A stretch of 44,407 bases of DNA, taken from the NCBI GenBank assembly GCA_013288705.1, contig JABDBI010000014.1, forward strand, positions 1-44,407, written 5' to 3'. The stretch is from Methanobacteriota archaeon (GTDB lineage: Bacteria; Myxococcota; UBA727; JABDBI01). The notes below the pieces were generated by a model that was given only the letters and a program-made list of their open reading frames with translations, ran no database searches and had not been told where the DNA came from. Both the position numbers and the translations under genes were made by a program. Each line of letters opens with the position of its first letter. Within the stretch, counting starts at the first letter, position 1. Below, piece after piece: positions 7,432 to 15,549 of the stretch.

Positions 7432-9543
7432 CTATGGTGCAACAGGTCGCACAACTCGGTCGAAGACACGCGCCGCTGTGTCGTGCATGTCTTGAGCTGC
7501 AAGAATCGCTGCTTGCCTGACGAGCTCCAATCTCTCTCCGCGAATGCCACTTTGCTGAAGTGATTGGAAAGTCGGGCTCCTATCAAATTCTGTCTCGCGT
7601 CCATTTTCAATATCTCGCGTTACAGCAGCTATGAGATCGAACACATGACGTCGCTGCTCTTCTCGAAGAGGGCCTACCGCGCGAAAGCGTGGCTCAAGAT
7701 CTACCGCTTCTATTGCCACACGATCACCACGCATAACAGCCAGCGCTCGTTTTCCTTTAATAGGTTCATCATCCCCATGCGATGAAGAAGCACCCACCCA
7801 TTTGGCTGCAACCAACAGTGTACCCGCTACTCTTCCACCCCCTGGTGTCCAATTCAAATCACCATATCCAAGCTTACCACTGGCGGCGTTCCCAGCAGCT
7901 ATTTGCTTGGATATTGTATCGCGGATAGCGGCATCGATTTTGCCATGAACAACAGAAGTGTGATCTTCTTTAATAATCGCATCCATAAAATCTGCATGCG
8001 CTCTGCGTGACCTGTCTGTTGGTTCCCGTCCTGTATAGTCGCCATAATTCAAGGTATCCGTATTCCACTGAGCGTTTCTTGAACCAGTAACGGGTTCCAT
8101 CAACGATGTCGCTATATCCAAAACACGATGGGTTGCATCGCGGGGCAGTCCTTTGTTCAATTGTGCCCCACCTGCTGCTTGGTTAACCGCAGCCAGGGCT
8201 TCTCCAATCTGTTCGTCTGTTCCCCGTGGGTAAAGTGTTGCATGTAGACGATTCATCGCGTTGCGCACAGCGTCATCTTGAAAGGCGGTGCGCAAGTGCT
8301 CTTGGGTTTGTTCTGACAAAACTACACCATCGCCTAGAAGTCGATTTGTTTCTTTAAGCGTTTGGTTAACTTCTTCTGTTCGTCTTGGCTCAGCAAGTCG
8401 ATTCAACTCGCGCAAAATGCTTGCCCTGTGAGTAGAATCCATTTCCGCAGCCTGAAGAGATTCTGCAACATTCATGTATGCGTCTCCGATTGAGCCACGT
8501 TGTGGGTTACGCAAAGTCAGAGAAAAAGCCTGCATAGAATCTCGAACAGAGTCATTCTCTGCCAGAACATCTCTAAGAGCCCCGATCGCACCGCTTTCGA
8601 CCAGACCTGGGTTTCTAAAAAGCGCGGATGCGTTTTTTTCGACAACCCTTGCTTCACGCAGACGTGCTTCGCCTAATTTATCCTCAATCCCGGTGACAAG
8701 GCGATTGTACTCCCCAGCATTTTCAACCCCATGCCTAACCAGCGCGGCATGTGTAGCTTCAAGACTCTTCAACAGCTTCTTCAGATCACGGGAAGAATGG
8801 CTTTCGTCATCGGCAATTATTAGCGCTGCGTTTTCAAATGGAGCTTTTGCTGCTTCAATGGCGGCATGTTTTTCCCGTTCACGTACACCTGCGAGTCGCC
8901 CATCGATCATTCGGCTAAAGTCCTTGTACGCTTGATTTCGCTCGCCGGGGAAAAGGGTCCATCCTCGATTCGCATAGATTGAATCTGCTGCCGCTTTAAA
9001 TTGCTCGAGCCTTTCTACGGTATCGCGATTCACAGGAGAATGATCTAGATGCCGGGTAAAGCCACGAAGCGTGCTGACAATTCCAACTGAACCTCCAGGA
9101 AATCCTGTCGTCTCTCGCAAGATGGCTTCTGTGTATGCTGTGGAAATTTGTGAGCTGAGCTCTCGGTAGGCTGCAGCACGATCTCTGCCAAAAAATTTAC
9201 CTGCTCTTCCGATTTGGCTATAGGAATTTTCGACGTGCAAATTGATGTTTTTCAATTGGTCCCTCGTGAGGGGTGGTGTTGCATCCTGAATATGGCGTGC
9301 AAGCGCGCGGAATTCGTTAGCCGTTGCTGGAAGATTTGACGAAGTCCTTGTTGAGGGAGGAGCAAGTAGCTGTGCATTTATCTGTTGTGGATGGTGACTT
9401 GAAGGACCGACATTTATGTCAGAGAAGCCATGGCCATGCACGGGCGGGAGTGCACCCTCGTGCACCGGGGGATGCGTGCCCCGAACAGTTGTGACCTCGC
9501 CAGCAACGGTATGCACGCGATGCGATGGAATTCCTGGCCGCAT
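7432..9543 (-). CDS. Large helical hypothetical protein, 703 aa
   Basis: I recognise no known domain. The first 70 residues are His/Pro/Ser-rich and look disordered. The rest is strongly helical and charged, with regularly spaced Leu/Ala and many Arg/Glu residues, for example around EKHAAIEAAKAPFENAALI. There is no signal peptide and no membrane segment, apart from a short moderately hydrophobic piece near residue 585 (GRVAGTLLVAAKWVGA). A cytoplasmic protein, or a substrate of a signal-less secretion route, are both possible. The start at 9543 has a good AAGGGGGG ribosome binding site. It heads the minus-strand run 77-aa ORF, 63-aa membrane protein, glcD-like, ftsK, bcp. A disordered N-terminus followed by a long helical body resembles many T3SS effectors, but this is speculation. 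Confidence 0.75.
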   Translation of the reverse strand: MRPGIPSHRVHTVAGEVTTVRGTHPPVHEGALPPVHGHGFSDINVGPSSHHPQQINAQLLAPPSTRTSSNLPATANEFRALARHIQDATPPLTRDQLKNINLHVENSYSQIGRAGKFFGRDRAAAYRELSSQISTAYTEAILRETTGFPGGSVGIVSTLRGFTRHLDHSPVNRDTVERLEQFKAAADSIYANRGWTLFPGERNQAYKDFSRMIDGRLAGVREREKHAAIEAAKAPFENAALIIADDESHSSRDLKKLLKSLEATHAALVRHGVENAGEYNRLVTGIEDKLGEARLREARVVEKNASALFRNPGLVESGAIGALRDVLAENDSVRDSMQAFSLTLRNPQRGSIGDAYMNVAESLQAAEMDSTHRASILRELNRLAEPRRTEEVNQTLKETNRLLGDGVVLSEQTQEHLRTAFQDDAVRNAMNRLHATLYPRGTDEQIGEALAAVNQAAGGAQLNKGLPRDATHRVLDIATSLMEPVTGSRNAQWNTDTLNYGDYTGREPTDRSRRAHADFMDAIIKEDHTSVVHGKIDAAIRDTISKQIAAGNAASGKLGYGDLNWTPGGGRVAGTLLVAAKWVGASSSHGDDEPIKGKRALAVMRGDRVAIEAVDLEPRFRAVGPLREEQRRHVFDLIAAVTRDIENGRETEFDRSPTFQSLQQSGIRGERLELVRQAAILAAQDMHDTAARVFDRVVRPVAP

Positions 9544-9606
9544 ATTCCCCCCCTTATTCCTTCACCAGTCTAGCAAAAAACCCATTTCTCCGTCATATTA
9601 GTAGAC

Positions 9607-10059
9607 ATGAAACGGCTCCTCACTCTCCTCATTGTATTGCTTCTCGCCACCGGCGGCTACTTTTTGGCCGCACAATTAACCGGCGGCGCCCTCCCCACAT
9701 TTGGCTTGCCCCTGGGCGGCGAGCGCGCGGTTGTACGCCAGCAAACGCTCAAGTTTTGGGAAGATGTGAAATTCCGCGATTTTAAATCCGCAGCCAACAT
9801 GCTCTCACCCGGCGCGCGCGACCCAGTTGCCATCGCAGATTTGCTTACTCGCACGTTCCACCTCACCCCAGAGAAACTCGACATCACAGACTGTTCTATT
9901 GATGTGGTGGAGCTAGATTCTGCCGGCCGCAGAGCGCGGGTGAAAAGCTCGGTGACTGCACATAACTTGGTGACGAAACAGCCGGTGGAAGCGGATGTGA
10001 TGCTGTTTTTTCATTTGGATCACGGGAGCTGGTATTTGGATTTAGGGAGTAGTTTTTGA
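9607..10059 (+). CDS. Membrane-anchored small periplasmic protein, unknown
   Basis: This 150-aa protein has an uncleaved-looking N-terminal hydrophobic anchor (LLTLLIVLLLATGGYFLAA, residues 4-22). The remaining domain of about 115 residues, from QTLKFWEDVKFRDFKSAANM to FHLDHGSWYLDLGSSF, resembles NTF2-like or DUF4878-type lumenal domains. These carry a helical start, a mixed centre and a final strand with Trp/Tyr. The function is unknown. It is divergent from the 703-aa gene, with 63 bp between the starts, so a divergent promoter should lie there. It is followed by the repeats that precede the AAA ATPase. Confidence 0.7.
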   Translation: MKRLLTLLIVLLLATGGYFLAAQLTGGALPTFGLPLGGERAVVRQQTLKFWEDVKFRDFKSAANMLSPGARDPVAIADLLTRTFHLTPEKLDITDCSIDVVELDSAGRRARVKSSVTAHNLVTKQPVEADVMLFFHLDHGSWYLDLGSSF

Positions 10060-10079
10060 ATGGGCGATTGAAAACCCGG

Positions 10080-10124
10080 CTATTTTGGAGTACCTTACAA
10101 AATGGACGCGTCTATTTTGGAGTA
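10080..10124. repeat. Direct repeat pair upstream of AAA/DUF4143 ATPase
   Basis: CTATTTTGGAGTA occurs at 10080-10092 and again at 10112-10124, 32 bp apart (about three helical turns). A weaker inverted version (TTACAAAATGG) lies between them. The second copy extends to a near-palindrome with CTAT and ATAG ends and lies 15 bp before the start codon. Helical phasing and position suggest an operator or a recombination/insertion boundary. Confidence 0.6.
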
Positions 10125-10139
10125 TAGGGAAAAACAGCC

Positions 10140-11285
10140 GTGAAGCGCTATTGCGAAAAACATATTGCCGAAGACCTTACGAAAAAGATGGTGTTCATTG
10201 GAGGCCCTCGCCAAGTGGGCAAAACCACTCTGAGCAAGAGACTGCTCCAAACTAAATTTCGGGGCGGCGAGTATTTTAATTGGGACGCAGATGAGGATCG
10301 CGAAGCCATCCGAAAAAAGCGGTGGAAAAGTAGCAGTCCCCTCATCGTGTTTGATGAATTGCATAAATTTACGCACTGGAAGCGCTGGATTAAGGGCGTG
10401 TACGATGTGCGCCCTGAGGGCCAGCAGTATCTTGTGACAGGATCTGCGCGGCTTGATGTCTATCGTCGAGGCGGGGACTCTTTGATGGGTCGCTACCATT
10501 ATTGGCGTTTACATCCGCTGACCTTGGACGAGCTGCCGCGGGATGTTGGTAGCAAAGAAGGCTATGAGCGCCTTCTGAAGCTTGGCGGATTTCCTGAGCC
10601 ATTTTTGTCCGGGGATGAGCGTGAAGCCAGGCGTTGGCGTAAAGAGCGATTTGATAAGGTCCTACGTGAAGACGTTCGCGATCTCGAGAATATTCGGGAT
10701 ATTCGACTGTTGCAGCTGTTTGTAGATTTGCTGCGCACGCGGGTGGGGGGATTAATCACACTCTCGAACCTCGCGGAAGATTTACAAATTTCCCCCAAGA
10801 CAGCTAAGGCTTGGTTGCTATTGATGGAGAGAATGTATGCTGTCTTTGCAGTTTATCCCTATGTGAAGCAAATGCCGCGATCGATTCAAAAGCCGCCAAA
10901 AGTGTATTTCTACGATAACGCAGACACAGCCGATGACGAGGGCATGCGTCTTGAAAATCTTGTGGCAACGACGTTGTTGAAGCGCTTGCATTACATCGAA
11001 GATTTTCACGGCTATCGTTGTAGTTTGCACTATGTTCGGGACAAAGACGGGCACGAAGTTGATTTTGTGACAGTCATTGATGGAAAAGTGGATGAGCTCA
11101 TTGAGGTCAAACACTCTGACGCGAATATTGCCACATCGCTGCGCTATTATGCTGATCGAATCAAGCATCGGGCTGCCGTACAGATTGTCGGCGATTTGAA
11201 GAGGCCTTTTGACACGGGGGGTATTCATGTCACCAACCCAATCGCGTATTTCAGCAAGCCCTTGTGGGTGCGAGAGTCTCGCTGA
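10140..11285 (+). CDS. AAA ATPase with C-terminal DUF4143
   Basis: This 381-aa protein has an N-terminal AAA_14-type ATPase, with Walker A GGPRQVGKTT near residue 23, Walker B SPLIVFDELHK near residue 67, and the sensor VTGSARLDVYRRGGDSL. The C-terminal DUF4143 domain carries a PD-(D/E)XK-like pattern, with HEVDFV followed by ELIEVKHS (residues about 304-328), as in many proteins of this group. Family members are abundant, sporadic and often multi-copy in bacteria and archaea. Their roles are poorly defined and possibly defence- or mobile-element-related. The start is GTG at 10140, because the conserved RYCEKHI...MVFIGGPRQ segment follows at once. The stop abuts the alr stop from the opposite strand with no gap. 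Confidence 0.85.
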   Translation: MKRYCEKHIAEDLTKKMVFIGGPRQVGKTTLSKRLLQTKFRGGEYFNWDADEDREAIRKKRWKSSSPLIVFDELHKFTHWKRWIKGVYDVRPEGQQYLVTGSARLDVYRRGGDSLMGRYHYWRLHPLTLDELPRDVGSKEGYERLLKLGGFPEPFLSGDEREARRWRKERFDKVLREDVRDLENIRDIRLLQLFVDLLRTRVGGLITLSNLAEDLQISPKTAKAWLLLMERMYAVFAVYPYVKQMPRSIQKPPKVYFYDNADTADDEGMRLENLVATTLLKRLHYIEDFHGYRCSLHYVRDKDGHEVDFVTVIDGKVDELIEVKHSDANIATSLRYYADRIKHRAAVQIVGDLKRPFDTGGIHVTNPIAYFSKPLWVRESR

Positions 11286-12479
11286 CTAATAATCGATATT
11301 TGTTGATATATACTTCCGCACCACCCGCTGCGAAATCGTCGTAAGCACCTCATACGAAATCGTCTCACACCACTCTGCTACTTCAACCGCGGTGATTTCA
11401 TCTTCCTCATCCGCGCCAATCAACGTCGCCATTTGACCAAGCGCACAACTGCCCATGCCGAGCTCTTCGATGATATCGCTGACATCGACAACAGTCATGT
11501 CCATGGATACCCGACCCACGATCGGTGCCCGCCGGCCAGCAATCAAAACCTGGCCGCGATTGGAATTCAGCCGATGGTAACCATCGCCATAACCGACTCC
11601 GAGCACGGCGATCTCAGTGTCGCGTTGCGCTTGCCAGGTGCAGCCATAACCAGCAAAAGACCCCTTCGCTATTTGCTTACGCACCACCACTGGCGCAACC
11701 CATTTTAAAATCGGGCGCAAGATCGGAGCAGCGATATCACGTAGGAACGGATTGACCCCATACAACATCATCCCGGGACGCACCCAGAAAGTTTTATTTG
11801 GGAACCTTGTCGGCAGAAAACTCAAAGAGCTATTCACACCGCGCAACACCGCGGCGCTATTCGAGGCATGAATGACCTTCGGGCAAATATTCTCTGTGGC
11901 CAAATAATCCAGCGCTGAGACAAAGAGGTGAATCTGTTCGTTGAGATAGTGATCGTCTTCAGCGTCGGGAGTCGCAAAGTGCGTGCATGCAGCAGCAACG
12001 TGAAGCGCTGGTGTTTCTTTTAACAACCTGATCGTGTGGACATGTGATTGGTGGTCCGCACGAAAGTATAGGCCGTTACGTGACATTCCCGTATCAACAT
12101 CCAAATGCACGTCAAATGGTTTGTCACTGCCACGTAACGTTTCACGCAGGAGGGCAACTTCTTCGGCGCTGGCTATCCACGGTGTAAGTTGATGGTGAAC
12201 CAGATCTTTCACGCCGCGCATCCAATTAGCGCCAGCGGTGATCAGAATGGTTCCCAAAATACCGCGTTCCCGAAGAAAAACACCTTCTTCGAACGTGGCC
12301 ACGCCAAGCTTGTCGATACCTGCAGCGGAAAGCGCTTTGCAAATTTCTACCACGCCGTGGCCATAGGCGTTAGCTTTGACCATGGCGATAAGATCACAAT
12401 GAGGCGCGCATGTCCGCACAACACCAATATTGTGCAGCATGTTTTGGATGTCGATAAAAGCGGTAGTGGGTTGCATCAT
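11286..12479 (-). CDS. alr: Alanine racemase
   Basis: This 397-aa enzyme is PLP-dependent and converts L-Ala to D-Ala for peptidoglycan. The PLP lysine is K35 in MVKANAYGHG. RPGMMLYGVNPF and LGVGYGDGYHR hold the conserved tyrosine segments, and GRVSMDMTVVDV and CETISYEVLT complete the C-terminal beta domain. Length is near the family norm of 360-380, with a slightly longer middle. It begins 8 bp after the RAYT-like gene on the same strand, so the two are likely co-transcribed. The 3' end is flush with the convergent ATPase gene. Two ATGs (12479 and 12476) could serve as start. Confidence 0.95.
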   Translation of the reverse strand: MMQPTTAFIDIQNMLHNIGVVRTCAPHCDLIAMVKANAYGHGVVEICKALSAAGIDKLGVATFEEGVFLRERGILGTILITAGANWMRGVKDLVHHQLTPWIASAEEVALLRETLRGSDKPFDVHLDVDTGMSRNGLYFRADHQSHVHTIRLLKETPALHVAAACTHFATPDAEDDHYLNEQIHLFVSALDYLATENICPKVIHASNSAAVLRGVNSSLSFLPTRFPNKTFWVRPGMMLYGVNPFLRDIAAPILRPILKWVAPVVVRKQIAKGSFAGYGCTWQAQRDTEIAVLGVGYGDGYHRLNSNRGQVLIAGRRAPIVGRVSMDMTVVDVSDIIEELGMGSCALGQMATLIGADEEDEITAVEVAEWCETISYEVLTTISQRVVRKYISTNIDY

Positions 12480-12487
12480 AGTCTAAT

Positions 12488-13453
12488 TTAGGATTCCAAC
12501 TGCAATTTGGCGGATAAACCTGCAGGCCCCAAATTTCTGCCGCGGACAGTTTCGAGGAGTGTTTTAAATGCTTCGTTGGAATCAAGTAAATCGATGCCCT
12601 GGGAGACCAGCCGGCTTACTTGAGCCTTATCACGCTGCAAGAACTCAGCAACGTCTGTGATGGAATGCTCGGCCAGAATCGCTGCGGCTGTGGCAAAAAG
12701 CCTGCGGGCCATGACCAGATCTTGTCTGCGGGATGCCCCAGATAGCTGATGGGTGCGAATATTGAGCAAGAGGGCAACGCGCTTACTTAGGCTTTGCAAT
12801 GATAGACGCCGCTTCGGCTTGATCCCCATGGAGGCCGTAAATATTTTTTCTGTCTTTCCGGTCAAACCAGGAGAAGACTCCGTGACACCGAGGTTATCTT
12901 CTTCCAGGGCAGCGGATTCGACGTAGCGCGCGAATGCTCGCTGTGCGAGCGTGAAATTATCATCAAAGCGTTGAAGCACATCCCAACTATCCAGCATATC
13001 AGCCAAGGGATGCCCAAGGGTGACATACGCACCATGGCTACTCCAATGGTAAATCTCTGGCCGGCGTACCAGTCCATTTCGCACCGGCCAAAGATGTACA
13101 CTGCGAATCACGCTGGCGGCTTCTTCGGGAGAAAATACGATCGATTGAAAGCGCCCCCTGAAGAGATGGCCTCGCCTGCCAAACCTGTTGTTGATGCGCA
13201 ACGTGTGGCTGCAGTGTAGCCGTTGCATGATGCGCGCCAAAGAAAATTTGAGGGGTTTTATAACGAGCCGGATCTCATTTTTTTGCAGACAAAAGCCGTG
13301 AACTTTGGCCATGCGATCCCGCACCATTTGACGCAGCAATTGGATGTATGACTGAAAGTCATCTTCGTCGTAAAAGAGCTGAGCACCGCTGTTGGCCTCG
13401 GCAATCACGAGATGCGGATATCCAATCCAACTGACACGACCCACTCTAGACAC
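12488..13453 (-). CDS. Inactivated REP-associated transposase (RAYT)-like protein with DnaA domain IV-like tail
   Basis: The N-terminal 170 residues match the Y1/TnpA_REP fold, with GYPHLVIAEANSG, then QKNEIRLVIKP, SLARIMQRLHCSHTLRINN, GRRGHLFRGRF and YHWSSHGAYV. In active members the second segment reads NHVHLL (HUH motif) and the third carries the nucleophilic Tyr before the YFN triplet. Here the two histidines are Glu and Arg, and the Tyr position is His, so transposition chemistry should be lost. The C-terminal part (about 220-305) resembles the DnaA DNA-binding domain IV, with RTHQLSGASRRQDLVMARR and then VAEFLQRDKAQVSRLV. Such fusions exist in active RAYT relatives. It begins at a GTG and runs into alr 8 bp later. 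A sequence-specific DNA-binding role is inferred. Confidence 0.8.
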   Translation of the reverse strand: MSRVGRVSWIGYPHLVIAEANSGAQLFYDEDDFQSYIQLLRQMVRDRMAKVHGFCLQKNEIRLVIKPLKFSLARIMQRLHCSHTLRINNRFGRRGHLFRGRFQSIVFSPEEAASVIRSVHLWPVRNGLVRRPEIYHWSSHGAYVTLGHPLADMLDSWDVLQRFDDNFTLAQRAFARYVESAALEEDNLGVTESSPGLTGKTEKIFTASMGIKPKRRLSLQSLSKRVALLLNIRTHQLSGASRRQDLVMARRLFATAAAILAEHSITDVAEFLQRDKAQVSRLVSQGIDLLDSNEAFKTLLETVRGRNLGPAGLSAKLQLES

Positions 13454-13541
13454 AACATTTCCCTTGGAATGCGAATGATTGTAACAAAAGAGTTGTTCTC
13501 ACTGGGTAGAGGCGTCAGAAAAAAGCGACGAGGTATCGGAA

Positions 13542-14390
13542 ATGGCGTCGGGTTTATTCAAATGGGCCAAGCAGCACATTGAACCAGGGCTAGACCCAGA
13601 ACTTCTACAGCGCCTTGAATCTGTGCCTAAAAAAAATCTCAACGCGTTTGGTGTGGATCAATTTGGCTTTGATCCGGAAGTGTTGAAAATTACTTTTCCC
13701 ATCGCGGCGTGGATTTATAAAAACTATTTTCGCTGTGATGTTTTTGGCATTGATAAAGCGCCTGAAGGCCGCAAGCTGGTTATTTCTAACCACTCCGGCC
13801 AGTTACCGTTTGACGGCATGATGATTTTCACGGCGTTTATTTTAGATGCTCTGCATCCTTGTTTTTTGCGAGGCATGGTCGAGCGATGGGTATCTGAGCT
13901 GCCATTTGTGTCGAGCTTTTACGCACGCATCGGACAAATTGTTGGGGAGCCAAGCATCTGCCAAAAACTGCTCGAGGCCAATGAATCGGTTTTGGTGTTT
14001 CCCGAAGGTGTTAAAGGAATCAGTAAGCTTTTTCAGGATCGATATCAGCTCGCCCAATTTGGTCATGGCTTTATGCGCCTCGCTTTGCAAACCAAGACGC
14101 CAATCGTTCCCGTGGCAGTAATCGGGGCGGAAGAGCAGGCGCCAGCCATCGCGAATATTGTGCCTTTGGCAAAGCTGATGAATACGCCGGCCTGGCCGCT
14201 AATTTTTCCGCAGCTCGTTCCAATTCCGATGCCGGTCAAATATCGGATCTATTTTGGCGACCCTATGCTATTTAAGGGCGATGGTTCAGAAGACGACAGC
14301 ATTGTGGGCGGCTATGTGGAGCAAGTGCGACATCGCATTCAGACCATGCTCAATAAGGGTAGACGGAAGCGAAAAAGTATTTTCTATTAG
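13542..14390 (+). CDS. Lysophospholipid/glycerol-phosphate acyltransferase family protein
   Basis: This 282-aa protein belongs to the PlsC-like acyltransferase fold used in membrane lipid synthesis or remodelling. The catalytic block is ISNHSGQLPFDG near residue 87, with His and Asp six residues apart as in this subfamily rather than the classical HX4D. The second block is VLVFPEGVKGISK near residue 150, and VPVAVIGAEEQ follows. There is no clear membrane helix beyond an amphipathic N-terminus, so peripheral membrane association is likely. The substrate is not predictable. It ends 6 bp before the trpS ATG and is divergent from the RAYT-like gene across 88 bp. Confidence 0.85.
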   Translation: MASGLFKWAKQHIEPGLDPELLQRLESVPKKNLNAFGVDQFGFDPEVLKITFPIAAWIYKNYFRCDVFGIDKAPEGRKLVISNHSGQLPFDGMMIFTAFILDALHPCFLRGMVERWVSELPFVSSFYARIGQIVGEPSICQKLLEANESVLVFPEGVKGISKLFQDRYQLAQFGHGFMRLALQTKTPIVPVAVIGAEEQAPAIANIVPLAKLMNTPAWPLIFPQLVPIPMPVKYRIYFGDPMLFKGDGSEDDSIVGGYVEQVRHRIQTMLNKGRRKRKSIFY

Positions 14391-14396
14391 GGCGTG

Positions 14397-15401
14397 ATGA
14401 ATAACAGCAAAAGAAAACGCGTTTTTTCAGGCGTACAGCCCACCGGCAAACTCACCATTGGTAATTATGTGGGTGCGCTGCAGCAATGGGTTACGCATCA
14501 AGGTGACAACGACACCATTTTTTGTGTGGTGGATTTGCATACTCTGACGTTTCCCGAGGACATGACTCCAAAAGTGCGTTTCGAGAAATCTCGCGAGGTA
14601 GTGGCATTATACCTGGCCTGCGGGATTGATCCGAAGCAGTCCGATATTTTTGTTCAATCACATGTTCGCGAGCACACCGAGCTCACGTGGGTGCTTAATT
14701 GCGTGACGCCGATCGGCTGGCTTGAGCGCATGACGCAGTACAAGGTCAAGGCGCAAGGGCGAGAGAGCGTGAGCACGGGGCTGCTCGACTATCCGGTGCT
14801 GATGGCGGCGGATATTTTGCTGTATGAAACAGACTTGGTGCCTGTTGGCGACGATCAAAAGCAGCATCTTGAAGTGACCAGCGATATTGCGCAGCGGTTC
14901 AATCATTTATTTGGCAACGTGTTTCGTATTCCGCAGGTGGTGATTCCCAAAACTGGCGCGCGGTTGATGGGCCTTGATGATCCGACAGCGAAGATGAGCA
15001 AGAGTACGGCGGAGAAAAAAGTTGGCCATGCTGTTTGTTTGCTTGATCCGGAGAATGTGATCAAGAAGACGGTGATGTCGGCAGTGACGGATTCTGGTCA
15101 AGAGGTGCGACTTGAGCATGCGTCTCCGGGGGTGATAAATCTGTTGACGATTTATGAAGTGCTGACCAAGACGCCACGGCCCGAAATTGAGGCGCGCTTT
15201 GCCGGTAAGGGTTATGGGCAGCTGAAGAAAGATGTGTTCGTTGCGATTATGGAAACGCTTCGGCCGTTGCAAGAGCGTTATCGGCAAATCACTGCGGATC
15301 CTGCGTACGTGGAGCAAGTGATCAAAGACGGAGCAGATCGGGTTCGGCCGATTGCGGAGCGGATGATGCGCCAGGTACGCGAGATGACGGGGCTTGGTTA
15401 G
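14397..15401 (+). CDS. trpS: Tryptophanyl-tRNA synthetase
   Basis: This 334-aa class I aminoacyl-tRNA synthetase charges tRNA-Trp. The HIGH-equivalent is PTGKLTIGNYVGAL near residue 16, and the KMSKS loop is AKMSKSTAEKK near residue 200. VGDDQKQHLEVT and the C-terminal helical anticodon-binding part are typical of the bacterial TrpRS family. The ATG at 14397 is preferred over an in-frame GTG at 14394, which would add one Met codon only. It follows the acyltransferase gene by 6 bp and is probably co-transcribed with it. Confidence 0.96.
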   Translation: MNNSKRKRVFSGVQPTGKLTIGNYVGALQQWVTHQGDNDTIFCVVDLHTLTFPEDMTPKVRFEKSREVVALYLACGIDPKQSDIFVQSHVREHTELTWVLNCVTPIGWLERMTQYKVKAQGRESVSTGLLDYPVLMAADILLYETDLVPVGDDQKQHLEVTSDIAQRFNHLFGNVFRIPQVVIPKTGARLMGLDDPTAKMSKSTAEKKVGHAVCLLDPENVIKKTVMSAVTDSGQEVRLEHASPGVINLLTIYEVLTKTPRPEIEARFAGKGYGQLKKDVFVAIMETLRPLQERYRQITADPAYVEQVIKDGADRVRPIAERMMRQVREMTGLG

Positions 15402-15418
15402 CCGCTGCGTGGCGGCGC

Positions 15419-15532
15419 GATTTCCCTCTCCCGCTGGCGGGAGAGGGACCAAGGGTGAGGGTGGGAAGTGGCGACGCGCAACTCATCCACCCTCATCCTT
15501 AATCCTTCTCCCGCCAGCGGGAGAAGGAAATC
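15419..15532. repeat. Paired REP-like palindrome element (BIME-like)
   Basis: Two near-identical GC-rich hairpins face each other, CCCTCTCCCGC/GCGGGAGAGGG at 15424-15447 and CCTTCTCCCGC/GCGGGAGAAGG at 15504-15527. Between them are inverted GGGTGAGGGTGG and CCACCCTCATCC tracts, and ATTTCC/GGAAAT lies at the outer ends, so the whole 114 bp is one large inverted repeat. It fills the gap between convergent trpS and the kinase gene and may also terminate both. Such elements are typically dispersed in many copies and mobilised by RAYT transposases. Confidence 0.85.
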
Positions 15533-15549
15533 TTGGCGTCTCGCCGTGC

